A stretch of 64,000 bases of DNA from Benincasa hispida (lineage: Eukaryota > Streptophyta > Magnoliopsida > Cucurbitales > Cucurbitaceae): positions 13,468,875-13,532,874 of the forward strand of contig NC_052357.1 of assembly GCF_009727055.1 (NCBI RefSeq), written 5' to 3'. Below are positions 34,299-45,895 of the stretch, piece after piece. The stretch's first letter is position 1. Each line of letters starts with the position of its first letter. The notes under the pieces are model-generated. The model worked only from the letters and a program-made list of their open reading frames with translations, had not been told where the DNA came from and did not search any database. The position numbers and the translations under genes are program-made.

Positions 34299-36600
34299 AA
34301 ACCGTGTCTCTGAATTTCTTTTTGAAAATTAAAATCAAAGAATTGGTGGGTTTTACACTACATTATTGATGTGGTTTGCAAAATTGGATGTTTTCAAAAA
34401 ATGGCACTTAATTTTACTGCTTTAAATCATTTAAAGTTGTAAAAGCCCATTGTGTTGGATGTTTAATTTCTCGCTATCGAGTCTGTAAGTCCGTGTCATT
34501 CGTGGTGAAGAGTTTGCTATGAAGGAGACTTCAATTTGGAACAAAATTGGTGAAAAACAAAGAAAACTGAAGCATTCTGGCCTAGAGCACAACGATGTTC
34601 TGGTCGTAGCAGCACGACATTCGGAGAAAATCGTATAGAGTGTTGCAATGCTCGTCATAGAGTGTAGTGGCTCTACATGATTTTCACTAAGCGTTGTTGC
34701 ACTCTTGTTGTAACACCGTTGCGCTTTGGAAGTAAAGGCCAGAGCGCAATGGTGCTCTCCAATAGCACCGCTACGCTCCATGGCATTCACACGCGTATGC
34801 CCAACATACTGGAGGTCGTGGGTTCGAGGTGGACGTGGAACAAAGCAGTTTTTTACTCATTATTCTTTATTTTATGTAATTTAATTGTTTTAATTAATTA
34901 AATTAATAGAAATGTTATATTAATTTAATTAATTCTTAGGAACGCTAATTTCAATCCAATTTTACCGTTTAATTATTTTTACAAGTGATGAATGATATTT
35001 TTATTGTATAGCATAATGCATGCCATGTAATTTAAAATCCCACTATAGGATAAACATTTTTTTATCATGCATCATATTTAATATAATTGTTATAATATAT
35101 AGTTGCCTGATATGCCCTAATCATGCTCATGCGTCATATTAAATATAATTGTTATATTGTATGATTATATGCATAATTAACATGCCAATGCATCATACTA
35201 TAGAATAAAAATTCTACTATATGGTTTGTACAATGGATGTGTTTATTTTCATTAGTTCGAATATAACTATTCTATTATATAATAAAAATTGTTATAGGTT
35301 TTAATTATTTCATTAATTTTATAAGTGTTATAAGTTTAATGATTATAATTAAAATCTATAATCAAGAGTTGCATACAAATATGGGTTTCAATTAATTTTA
35401 AATTGTTTAAAATTAATTTACCTAAACCTATGTTAAAACATTTCTAATGTAATTAGAAATAGGTTAATCTTTTATTTTCTTTTTAATAGGAATAAATTGA
35501 AAATAATAAAAGATTAAATTTATAAAACAATTATCTATAAGAGACCTTTGTCTAAGGAAGCTTCTGTCTAAGGTTAGGGTATTTAAGCTGACAGAAACAA
35601 TATATTCCTACCTAGGAACCAACCTGGAAGGTGAACTAAACTAGTATTTTATAAGCATGCAATACATGATTAGGTTTATTAAAGTGTTTAATAAACAAGA
35701 ATCATATATTGTTAAACTATCTAATATAAGGGTTATATTGGGCCAATTTAACAATGGACTTAGATAAATTGTTTAGCCGGATTTACCTAAGTAATAAACC
35801 CTGGTTTTAGAATATTTAGTGAGAGATGATATATATAATATGTCTGATTCTCTTATGTTCTCGGGTAATTCACGCCGTGAGATTCATGCTTGGCCTCAAG
35901 GTGTCTTAATGCATCCCCCTTACGAATGGTGTTTGCATGGATCAATATCAAGTTGAATTAGAGAAACAATTTATGATAAGTGAAGGAGGGAAGTGTGTCA
36001 ACACATCCTGGGTCTTCATCATTAGTTGACATCATGAGATTCATGCTTGGCCTGGAGGTGTTTTGATGCATCTCCCTACGGATGGTGTTTGGGTTGATAT
36101 CAGGGTTAACTCTTCAAAAAGATAGGGTTATGATTTTTGTTACTCAATATTGTTCTTTCCTACGGAATACTTGTTGGGACAAGGATTATAATTTCCAAAA
36201 TGAATGGTTGATATATATAATTTCCAAATTCACGGATTAATATAATTATTATAATATATAGTTGCCAATTATTTAATATAATTGTTATAATATATAGTTG
36301 CTAAATTCACAAGAATTCATTAAGGTGGTTAATGAAATTCCGACCAAATGAATGGTAACTAAATATTATAGGAATAAGAGTTATTCTGGTGTAATATTTG
36401 GTTGAGAATGTCTCAACTCAGTGAAGGGATAACTGATTTCCCTATGGTAGCTTTTATTCTAAATCACTGAAGTATCATTGCAAAATAAATGATTAGGATT
36501 CATTACAGTTTTGCTAAAACTTGATTGAATTTGTTTTAAGAGTTATACATATTTTATAATATAAATGAATTTGTTCGGTTTTAGCAAATATGTCAAATTC
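34299..36600 (+). other. Long copia leader with internal repeats
   Basis: About 2.3 kb without a coding region. 34560-34790 is rich in GTTGCAACGC-type words. An AT-rich unit ATAATTGTTATAATATATAGTTGC occurs at about 35083, 36240 and 36275. An imperfect direct repeat (GAGATTCATGCTTGGCCT, then ATGCAT, then GGTGTTTG) links 35880-35945 and 36031-36095. Confidence 0.65.
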
Positions 36601-37070
36601 ACGGATTTCCTTATTAACTTCTGAATTATCAACTGTTAATCATGATACAACTTGAAAAAAATTAATTAAACAACGTTAATGGTAAATGATCTAGAATTCG
36701 TCTTAGATGAGGAGTGTTCTCAAACCCCTGGTCCAAATGTCGAGTGAAATGTTTGTAAGGCATATGACAAATTGATACGAGCTAATCATCAAGCCCAAAT
36801 CCACATCTTGGCAAGCATACTTGATGACTTAACTAAGATGCTTGAGTCTATGCAGACTGCCCATGAGATGATTAAGTCTTTGCATGAGGCACTCAATTTC
36901 CATCACAATGCAAAATTGGAAGAGGAAACATCTATCCAGGAACATGTTTTTGAAATGATGGTCTACGTTAATTTTGTTTAAATGAATGGTATTGTCATAG
37001 GAAAGTCCTTGACTGAAAGGAACAAGTCCAAAATAGGTAAATCTGATTTGCTTGTTTTGGAATATGCATA
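36601..37070 (+). pseudogene. Copia gag relic
   Basis: The open part 36772-36981 reads QAQIHILASILDDLTKMLESMQTA, then MIKSLHEAL and EETSIQEHVFEMMV. This is the helical capsid core of plant copia gag (UBN2 type, in which LASISD.L and EHVLDMMVHFN are usual). A stop follows, and the continuation is shortened: the nucleocapsid zinc knuckle cannot be found before the protease. Confidence 0.75.
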
Positions 37071-37566
37071 GTGGGGAATGATGATTCTGCCTGGATACTC
37101 GATTTAGGTGCCACCAATCATGTTTGTTCTTCATTTCAGAAATCCGACTCCAAGAAATAGTTAGAGGTTGAAGAAATGACAATGAAAGTAGGAATTGGGG
37201 AGATTGTCTCAGCTATAGTTGTAGCGAGTGTGAAGTTATTTTTTATCAAAAAATTTTACTTATTATTAAATAATATCTATTTGATTCCTAAGATCAAGAG
37301 AAATCTTATTTCGGTATCTTGCCTGGTTGAACATTCTTTCAATGATTCATTTCTTAGTAATAAAGTATTTATTTCAAGAAATGGATTTGATATATGTTTA
37401 GCTAGTTTAGAATATAAATCATTTATGAATACTGATTGTTCAAAGCAGTAACTTCACAGACTAAAAGACAAAGGGTTTCTCCTAAAAATGATATCTACTT
37501 TTGGCATCTATGTTTAGATCACATTAATCTCAATAGGATTAAGAGATTGATAAAGAGTGGAATGCT
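37071..37566 (+). pseudogene. Copia protease and pre-integrase relic
   Basis: Just after the gag relic the sequence codes WILDLGATNHVCSSF (about 37095-37135), the copia aspartic protease active site (D-S-G-A-T/S in most, here D-L-G-A-T). A frame change follows, then 37176-37451 with YLIPKIKRNLISVSCLVEHSF. A further frame near 37490 reads FWHLCLDHINLNRIKRLIKSGML, the pre-integrase (HLRLGH) motif with Asp for Gly. The coding sequence stops at about 37567, where gypsy LTR sequence takes over. Confidence 0.82.
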
Positions 37567-38532
37567 CGCCTCGACATCATGACGCTATGCTAATGGTATA
37601 AATTTTGGTTCAGTTCTTCAGCATAAGAAAAATATAAGAGAAGAAAAACCCAATTTTTTTAGAGAGAGACTTCGAATTTACAGAGCGATTCTTGTAAAAT
37701 TTTTTAGAGATTCAATCAATTTTTATTCAATTCTTGTACCAAATATACAACTATCAATGGATTGCTTGAAGAATTTCATCATCCATGAGTTGATAATCCC
37801 TTTTTCTTGACAAATTATGTAGATTAGCATTTTCTTGAGTCCTTGAATTTTCTTTCATATAATTACTTTCTTTTCAATGTTCTTGCTGAGATTTAGAATA
37901 AAATTAATTAAGATTGAATTGATGACTCAAGATTAATCAATTTTTGTATGTAAAAATTACATGGTTCTATAACAAAATTGTAACTATGGTTGCAAGAATT
38001 AGTAGTTTTGATAGAAAATGTGGACTTTTTTTCCTCTTTTCTTTAAAAAATCTATCAATTCAGAACATTCATGCAATCAATCTTGAATTTTCAGTCTTTT
38101 GATTTCAAGATTGGAATAGTAGAAAACTCATGAGTTTAATGCAATCAAAAGATTAATTGTGAAATGTCTTTAGGAAGCAATTAAGACTTATATTAGGGTT
38201 AATTGCCAAATTAGCTAATTATGGCATTAGGAATTTATTTTTTATGAACTATTGAATAATCTAATTGCATGATTCTTTGTTAAGTCAATGATAGAATTTC
38301 CTAGTTGACATATAATCCCCAAGATTTCATTTCAAGTGAATCTTATCTCACAATCTCTCTTATTTCTCTCATCAATAAATTTTCTATATCAATTCTTGTC
38401 TTTTTTACATAGTTAATTTCTAGTTCTTAAAACAAACAACCCCCGTTCAATCTTTTACATTTTGGAATTCAAGTAGTCTATTTTAGGCCAATTAATAGAG
38501 GTTCTATTGGAATCGACCTCTTACTCCACTAT
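37567..38532 (+). repeat. Gypsy LTR fragment (same family as 25250)
   Basis: Matches the right two thirds of the LTR at 25250-26780, from just before the TATA-like TATAAATT (37597-37604) to GATCGACCTCTTACTCC. Both ends are abrupt joints: copia coding sequence on the left, minus-strand Athila-like gag on the right. Confidence 0.8.
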
Positions 38533-39002
38533 TTCAATGAAGCTTCAGAGATGGGTGTGCGGATCTTCGCCACGTTGTCCTCTAAACTTTCTTGTTATTT
38601 GTATCATCTGCAACATTACCGATTTCATCTCAAACCTTGATCCATCCAATGCTGGTCTCATGATTCCTGGGGAGAAATCATACAAGTTTGGTGACGCATA
38701 GTCCCGGATGGGTCTATTGTGATCATTTGTCAGTAGGATAAGATTTTCCATTATTTGTTTCCATTTGCGGCTTGTTCTTCCAGTTGTTCAGCCATTCTGT
38801 GAGTTCTTCCTTGTTGTTGACGTCCGTTTCTCTGTCTCCTACATAATGTTCTTTCGATCTCTGGGTTGTAATTGGGCTCAGGAGCGTGTCCTTCGCTCAT
38901 GCGATGCTTGCTTCTTCCTTTACCGAAGGAATGGAAATGCACAAAGGTCGAAAGCTGCAAAGAAAATCAAAGAGGTTTGATGTTAGCACAATCTATACCG
39001 TA
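38531..39002 (-). pseudogene. Athila-like gag start (minus)
   Basis: The minus strand codes MSEGHAPEPNYNPEIERTL and an Arg/Gln-rich stretch (38751-38903). After a frame change it reads LILLTNDHNRPIRDYASPNL and the capsid phrase GEDPHTHL (38545-38740), cut at CTTCATTGAAA. This is the same protein start as at 12843 and 20601, here in opposite orientation and truncated after about 120 codons. Confidence 0.85.
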
Positions 39003-39020
39003 GTCCCCAGCAACGATGCA
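39003..39020 (-). other. Primer-binding site (minus), tRNA-Asp type, decayed
   Basis: The minus strand reads TGCATCGTTGCTGGGGAC in the expected place between LTR end and gag leader. Confidence 0.7.
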
Positions 39021-39026
39021 AAAACT

Positions 39027-40352
39027 TAATGCGTAAAATTATGGTGTGTTATGGTGTGAGTTTGCAGTGATGTGTGTTATGCAGTGATCATGCAAGTTTT
39101 CGTAACAAGGTCCAAGTATAAGCCTTCTTAGGTTTCCTGGTAAGTCCAGGGTCAAACATAGGGACTACTTAGTAGATATGCCACAAACTCTTCGATTTTA
39201 TTGCGATGGTAAATAAATGAAGTGGATAGTGTTTTGATTGAGATTTTTCCTATGCGACAGAGCTGAATGCAGAGCGATGAAAGCATAGAGTTACAATAAG
39301 TATGCGATGAAGGGGTTGAGAAGGGGTTTAGCTAACATTTCCTAAGATTGTGCACAAGTTATGCGATCATGCTACACACAAATATCAGTACTACATTTCT
39401 CAATGCAGAATTCCATAGTTCCTATTTCTAAGACGCATGCGATGCATATGTAAAAATGTCGATAGAACTTATTTCTAAGTTTCTATTCTTACTTATGCGA
39501 CTAATCTGACTCTCTCAAGCCTAGATTCTATCTTTAGACTACTCTCTCGAGTATATCCAAATGCACACATAAGATAAAGTGATCGCATACCACCAATCCT
39601 ATTTCTAGGGTGTATGCGATATGTAAATAGCAGATAGAACTTATGTCTAAGTTTCTACTCTTGCTTATGCGATCTAATCTGACTCTCTCAAGCCTAGATT
39701 CTATCTTTAGGCTACTTTCTGAAGTACTTCCAAAGGCGAATGATACATACATAAGATAAGATGATTGCATAAAATGTAAATCTTAAGTCATGCTAGCTAA
39801 GTACTTCTCAACCCATTCAGAAATTTAGCTACTCATGCGTGGTATGGAGAGATTGAACATATAGTGAAATGAAGTTTCCATTTTCTACAAATAAATACTG
39901 AATAAAAAAAATGGAATTGAGAGATAACAAGCTCGGTAAGCAATGTCTTGCTTCCCGTGGCCTTTTACACTGCTCTTTATCACTTCAGCTCTATTTTAGT
40001 AGTGGATTCTTGCTCTCGCTAGGGTTGGTTCTCTCTCCTTTATATTGCTTTCGGTAGTCGCTTGATCTATGCGGGAGCGATTTCTCTTGGCTTCCTTGTC
40101 TCTTTGCCCTTTCCGTTTTCTATGTATATGTATAAGTACGTGCGGGAATGGACTAACTAACTAACTGCCTTCCTCTCTGGTGACCTTCGGTATTTATAGA
40201 TTTCAAGGTGAAGTATATTTTCTTACAATGATTGCAATGATGAGCGGCATTAATTTCCCTATTCTATTATGTCGTTTAAAAGTCACCGAAAGTTCAATGT
40301 ACTTGCTACAGTGTGGCTTTTAACGGCTTGTCAACTAAATTCAGAATCGACT
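39027..40352 (-). repeat. Athila-like LTR (minus), lacking its first third
   Basis: The reverse complement matches LTR1 from about 11560 to its end, including the GAGAGAGTCAGATTAGA repeats (39490-39700, with one extra repetition) and the TATA box TATAAATA (40191-40198). Truncated at 40352. Confidence 0.85.
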
Positions 40353-40682
40353 AGGAGAGTGGATACCTAGATATAAGACTCCTAGGTCTATAATTTGCAT
40401 GAAATCAATCTAAGGTCTAAATAATTAATTTGGTTAATCAATTTAATGAAACCATACCGTAGGAAGTGTCTTTGTCTAGTTTTGCCCCCGTGTTATTTTT
40501 AATTGCTTTTTAGTAGTAGATTAATTAGATTCTTATCACAGTCTGGTCCCTTAAATAAAATTAAAAGGATCTCTAAATAGCTAAAAGAGTTAAACGAGTT
40601 TCCCAGAGGACGATACTCGGTCTCTTAATCGTTTTACTATATTATAACTTGACGCATGCGCTTGCGCGGACATACACACCAT
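40353..40682. other. Unassigned repeat-like segment
   Basis: 330 bp between the gypsy LTR and a copia LTR. The minus strand has TCCGCGCAAGCGCATGCGTC and GAGTATCGTCCTCTGGG, phrases that look like LTR or leader sequence of a further gypsy family. There is no second copy in the window to confirm this. Confidence 0.4.
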
Positions 40683-41344
40683 CAACTATCCTTAAAAGTG
40701 GGTAGGAGGGAATTCTGTCTTGCACTCTATGTCCCCAGCTATCTACCCGATCTTACTCCTGAAATTGGAGGGTTATTGAGTCGGCACTGTTGAGCCAACC
40801 CTCACCCATGCAAATCTAAGGATAATCCCGAATAAACAGGAGTTCATAGTTAGCTTAGGATTAAGGTCAAGTTACCTAGGTCATTGTTTTGAAGTCAGTC
40901 TTAAACAATAAACAACGTTATAAGTAAGAGTGACTTATTTCTTGGTCTGATCTTATGCAAACTCATTGCATAAGATGCCCCCACTCCTCATGTCACTACA
41001 TGAACGAATAAGGATCACTTCATTTGTAGCACTTTACAATACATTGTAATAACTACAGAGTAGCCCACATCCGATAGTGTTACCAGAATAAGGCACCCAA
41101 CCTTATTCATATACTATAGAGCATTTTAGCTATTTACTCGAACTTGATCCATCTTTATATCGCCACATAAAGTTCAAGTATTCATATAATAGCCATGGAT
41201 CTTTATTTTATTGGATTTAGTCTTTACAAGATTAATTTACATATTCAACAACAATTTTATTGAATAAACATCAATAACATCTTTATTGATAATAGAATAT
41301 GTTTAATATTACAAACTGCGAGTTTTAGGACATACAATCCAACA
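40683..41344 (-). repeat. Copia LTR 5' part (minus)
   Basis: The minus strand starts TGTTGGATTGTATGTCC at 41344 and follows the LTR at 48054-50110 for about 660 bp before the joint at 40683. Confidence 0.78.
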
Positions 41345-42731
41345 CTAGGTTCCTTGGAATTTTTCATAGCACCATTATTATCACGATAAAGTGTGATGAG
41401 CAAAGGTATATTTGGAACGATTTCCAAATCAGTAAAGAACTTCTTTATCCAAACAACCTTTTTAGCAACTTCACAAGCAACTACGTATTCAGCTTCCATA
41501 GTGGAGTTGGTGATGCATCCTTGCTTGATGCTTTGCCAGACTATAGCTCCTCCGTTAAGAGTAAACACTATCCTTGATGTGGATTTTCCAAAATCCCGAT
41601 CAGTCTAAAAGTCAGAGTCTGTGTATCCTATAAGGATCAAATCCTTTGCTCCATACACAAGCATATAGTCCCTCATTCTCCGTAGATACTTGAGGATTTT
41701 TTTTACCATTGTCCAGTGATCTAATCATGGATTAGATTAATATCTACTGAAAATCCCTACTGCATAGCAATTGTCAGGTCTGGTACATAACATTGTATAC
41801 ATAAGGATGCCAACAGTCGATGCATAGGGAACTCATCTCATTTCCTCAACCTCTTGAGAAGTCTTAGGACACTATTCTTTAAACAAAAAAATTTCATGCC
41901 TAAAAGGTAATAAACCCTTTTTAGAATTGTTCATCGAATATCTGACAAGCATCTTGTCCATATACGATGTTTGAGGCAAGGTCGACGTTTTGTTCTTACG
42001 ATCCCTGATGATTTGGATCCCTAGAATAAACTGTACCTTACCCAAATATTTCATTTGGAATTAGGTGGCTAGCTATTTCTTTACATCTGTTAGAAAACCT
42101 AATCATTCCCAATGAGTAGATATCATCCACATACAGTACAAGGAAAGCTATTGAGTTGTTAATGATTTTCTTATAAACATAAGACTCATCAACATTCTTA
42201 TCAAAGCCATCAGATTTGATCACAGTATCAAACCTTATATTCCAAGATTAAGATGCTTATTTCAGTCCATAAATGGACCGATTAAGTTTGCAAACCTTTT
42301 GCTCTTGACCTTATGAATCCATTTGGTTGATTCATGTAGATGGTCTCTTCAAGATTGTCATTCAAAAAATGTAATCCCGACGTCCATTTTCCATATTTCA
42401 TAGTCATAATATGTGGCTATGGACAAGAGAATTCAAATAGACTTTAACATGACAACAGGTGAGAAAGTTTCTTTATAATCCACTCTCTCAACCTGGGTAT
42501 AATCCTTTGTCACTAGTCTAGCTTTAAAGGTACGTACCTTTCCATCTACACCCCTTTTTCTTTTGTAGACCCACTTGCAACCTGTTTTCCCCCATCAGGT
42601 TAATCTATATGCTCCCAAACATAATTGAAGTACATAGACTCCATTTCTTGATTATAGACTCCATTTCTTGATTCATGACTTTAATCAATTTATCCTTTCA
42701 ACATCTTCCATTTCTTGCTTGGAAAAAAATG
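41345..42731 (-). pseudogene. Copia RT and RNase H relic (minus)
   Basis: The minus strand has the copia RT C-terminal half: IAFLVLYVDDIYSLG with the YVDD catalytic box (in 42038-42223), then LGKVQFILGIQIIRDRKNK (41872-42054). The RNase H part follows: GGAIVWQSIKQGCITNSTMEAEYVVAC and KVVWIKKFFTDL, ending at KNSKEPS where it fuses to LTR sequence (41345). The upstream RT half continues to 42731, where a solo LTR interrupts the element. Stops and frameshifts throughout. Confidence 0.87.
42727..42731. repeat. Target-site duplication (AAATG, altered from CAATG), left
   Basis: The right copy is CAATG at 45401-45405. The copia sequence continues in register across the solo LTR if one copy is removed. 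One mismatch. Confidence 0.7.
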
Positions 42732-45400
42732 TGTCACACCCCACCCCGAGCCGACCTCTTGAGAACGAGGGGAGGCGAGAAGAACCACAGATACAATCCT
42801 TTTGTGATATCTACTGCCCATCTAAACCTCTTTACTCTCAGTAATTTTAAGTCAGGGAAATAAATAACAACTGATTTGATTAAGTTCATTTTATTACAAC
42901 GGTGTAATGTTTATACAACTCCAAGACTTAACTACAAAGTTTACAACAATAGCTCTAAAACCTCGGAAGTGTGACTGTCGCTGTGGCAGACCTTGACCTT
43001 AGTAGCACCCTAGAACTCCTCACCTTTCGCAACTTGGGAAGAAAAACATGAAAGCAAAGAATGAGCTTCACAAAGCTCAATGAGTAATAAAAAACTTCTA
43101 GAGTCTATTTCAACTCATGACATAACAAGCATATCAATAATACGAGGTTAATTCTCAAACCTCAGCCTTGAATGAGTTTGGTCTCAACTTTATCTACACG
43201 CACGGTAGATAGTTAAAATGATACTAATCATAAATGCTTACTCTCTCGCATTCCCTTTGTTTCCTACTTCTTCTATGTGCACATAGCTTCTCGCTTATGG
43301 GCTCAGAAGCTAGGCCTGCTGGTCCTCTGACCATCCCACACGAGATTCCTCCCACAGGCTCAGGAACTAGACCTTTCGGTCCCCTGACCATCCTGTGAGG
43401 TTCTGCTTGGGGCTCAGGAACTAGACCTCTCATTATCATGCTATTTACTCATTCATAACATAAGCATATACGTATACTCTAAAAGATATGCTTAAGACTT
43501 AAAGGAAATTACCACTCATCTTGGTAAGGTAGGAATCTACCTCTTTAGAAGTTCCTTGGTTTCCTTGGGCTCCCTTTTGAACCCTAAAATCCATATTCAA
43601 TTTCAAGCTTAGATTACTCATCTTTCCAAGCCTTATTTCGAGATACTTACTTCTACAAACATGCTCTCTAAATGTCTCAGGAAGCTTACCTTAAAATCTT
43701 AGCTCAAAACATCTCGTGGTTTGGCTGAAATCATCAAAACATCAAGATTGACCCAAGCTTACCTGAGAGCTCAACCATTCTGCCTTTTCTTCACCCTTCA
43801 GCCTGATTACTTGGAGCTTTTTCTCCAGCAGCCTTACCTTGAAAACTAAACTCCCTCAGCTTTCAGTTGGCTTTAGAATCACTCAAAATGCACAAGTATT
43901 TTGGGAGAACTCTTCATCCCAAGTTGATGCTACTTTTAGACTTCACTATCCGACAGCATCCCCTCCTCTTGGAACCACGTGATCAACACATGGTCTTGCT
44001 ACCAATGCATGCCCTTCATGATCAACACATGGTCTCCTTCAAATCTACCTTCTAACACTCTTCCTTACGTTTTTTGAAGAGGATTTGGTTTATGAATTGA
44101 AAAGGCACTTTGTGGTGGTATTTATAAGCCAAAGGAACCAATCCTTCTCATCTTTATTAAGCCTCAATGCAAGACACCTCCTACTTTAGAGTGTTTGCAC
44201 CATGCTTTGCCACCACCTTCTTCCTTGCCATTCACCTACTCACATGCAACTCATCTACTTGAGTTGTCTTCCTCATGCATAAGATTTCTTTCGCATGAAA
44301 CTCTATTCATCCCACTCCTACTAACTCAAGCTTAACCTTCTCTCGATTTAGCCAGTTGTTCGAGTGAGCTCATCAACCTTGCATAACACAAGCCTCAACA
44401 CCGCTTAAACATATGGCCCATCGTTTAGTCCATCATGCAACTCGTGCACTTCATCGCATAGCTCCATCGTCTAATGAATCTCTCGTTGTCGCTTAACAAC
44501 TAGCTCTCTCGCAGCGGCCAATCATCTAGTGCCTGCGTCCAATCGCATAACACTTATGCCCCATCACATAGCTCAATCATTTAGTGATCTCTCGCTCACA
44601 ACGATTTCATTGGCGCTCATCGTTCAGCACATAGCTTATCACGTAGCTCTTGCGCCTATCGTTTAGCTCCATCGTGTAGCGCTAATGCCTATCGCCTAAT
44701 GCATCTGCCTATCATGTAATGCTCACACTCATTGTGTAGCACCCTCGTGTAGTCTATCGCCCAATGCCCACGCATCATCCAGTGTCTACACTTATCGTCT
44801 AGCGCCCGCTCATCACTAACCGCTATCTTTTAGTGCTATTGTCTAGCATGATCATTTAGCTTCACACTTCTCGTTTAGCGCTTACACTAATCATATAGTG
44901 TCATCGCCTATCATATAAGTCTATTGTCTTGCGCATCATTTCACATCGTTTAGCGTCGACTGAAGCTACACGATCATCTAGCGAATCACTCAGTGTCGTC
45001 CGTAGCTATATGATCGTTTGCCTAACGCCTTGCGCTCAAGCTTCTCTCGCATTTGCTCATGCAGCCTCAATGCATGAGCAACCTTTTGGCAACGCCTCTT
45101 CCCAACACTTTGCCCAACTGGTCCAACCTCACAAATGCATGGTTATCCTTGACTTCAATGCTTATCTCTTTTAAACCTCTACTAACTCAACTTCATCTCA
45201 TGCTTTTAATGTTTCCTAACACCCAACGCATGGCTTCTTTTGGCTTTACACTTAGCCAAATTTTCTCAACTCAAAGCTACTCAAGAAAAATCTATTCAAC
45301 ACTTAGAAATTTTCCTTCTCTTCAACATAGGATTAACTTATACTTAGTTAATTCTCTTAATTACCTGCGTAAGTAGGAAAATTGAAATCCAGGTTTCACA
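42732..45400 (-). mobile_element. Solo LTR (chromovirus-like family), in a copia element
   Basis: 2,669 bp from TGTCACACCCC to GGTTTCACA. A second copy with the same ends lies at 58658-61336. No coding region or primer site is inside. Orientation is inferred as minus, because the minus strand has TATAAATA (44119-44126) followed by leader-like sequence and ends GGGGTGTGACA, as in Tekay/Del-type LTRs. Two internal repeats: about 66-bp units GGCTCAGGAACTAGACCT...CCCTGACCATC (43298-43436), and a degenerate ATCGTTTAGCGC array (44360-45010). The small minus frame at 43224-43439 is a by-product of the first repeat. Confidence 0.82.
44360..45010. repeat. Degenerate short tandem array in a solo LTR
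   Basis: At least twenty variants of ATCGTTTAGCGC (ATCGTCTAGCGCC, ATCGTGTAGCGCT, ATCGCCTAATGC, ATCATTTAGCTTC and others) at irregular spacing of roughly 15-35 bp. The equivalent part of the sister LTR (about 60640-61100) has only a few (ATCGCCTAGCC, ATCGCCTAGAC), so the array expanded in this copy or its subfamily. Confidence 0.7.
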
Positions 45401-45895
45401 CAATGGATCTTCAATTCCATCATCAGATATGATGTTTTGGGCTTTTGTTAAACCCATGTTGCGAACAGGTTGGTTCATAACCCTCCCACTATATTGAGGC
45501 AATCTCAACTCTTGAGATGGATGTGCTTGACTAGATGGAACGACATCAACGATCCTTGTTGACCTACTAGCCTCTTCAAAAACTCTTGTTGAAGTCTCAA
45601 TAGGATCATTAGAAATCTCACTTAAAACTATTTTACTTCGTGGTTTGTGGTCCCTCATGTGGTCTTCTTCTGAAACAAACACTTTATTCTCATTTGGATC
45701 AAAGAAGTACCCCATTCTCATTTTCTTGGGGTAGACTATAAATAGGCATACTCTCAAATGAGGTTCCAACTTTTTGGGATTTTTCATGAACACGTGAACT
45801 GGACATCCCCAAATCTTGAAGTGGCGTAAACTACCTTTACGGCCTCTCCATAACTCAAAAAGTGTTACAAAAACACTCTTTGAGAGAACGTTGTT
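45401..45895 (-). pseudogene. Copia integrase C-terminus relic (minus)
   Basis: The minus strand reads LFELWRGRKGSLRHFKIWGCPVHVFMKNPKKLEPHLRV-like blocks, then FFDPNENKVFVSEEDHMRDHKPRSK and a hydrophilic linker with NMGLTKAQNIISDD. This is the region between integrase and RT in plant copia. One open frame (45344-45793) runs past the element into the solo LTR, and its last 19 or so residues are not copia. The left limit is the CAATG joint and the right limit the TTGTT joint of another solo LTR. Confidence 0.87.
45891..45895. repeat. Target-site duplication TTGTT, left
   Basis: Perfect match with 47849-47853. The copia integrase reading continues across when the insert is removed. Confidence 0.93.

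Noticed and set aside
43224..43439. Minus frame with repeated GLVPEP / MVRGP peptides
   Set aside because: The peptide repeat is the reading of a 66-bp DNA repeat inside a solo LTR.
44360..45010. Possible CRISPR-like array
   Set aside because: The repeats are short, degenerate and irregularly spaced in a plant LTR. There are no Cas genes and the context is eukaryotic.
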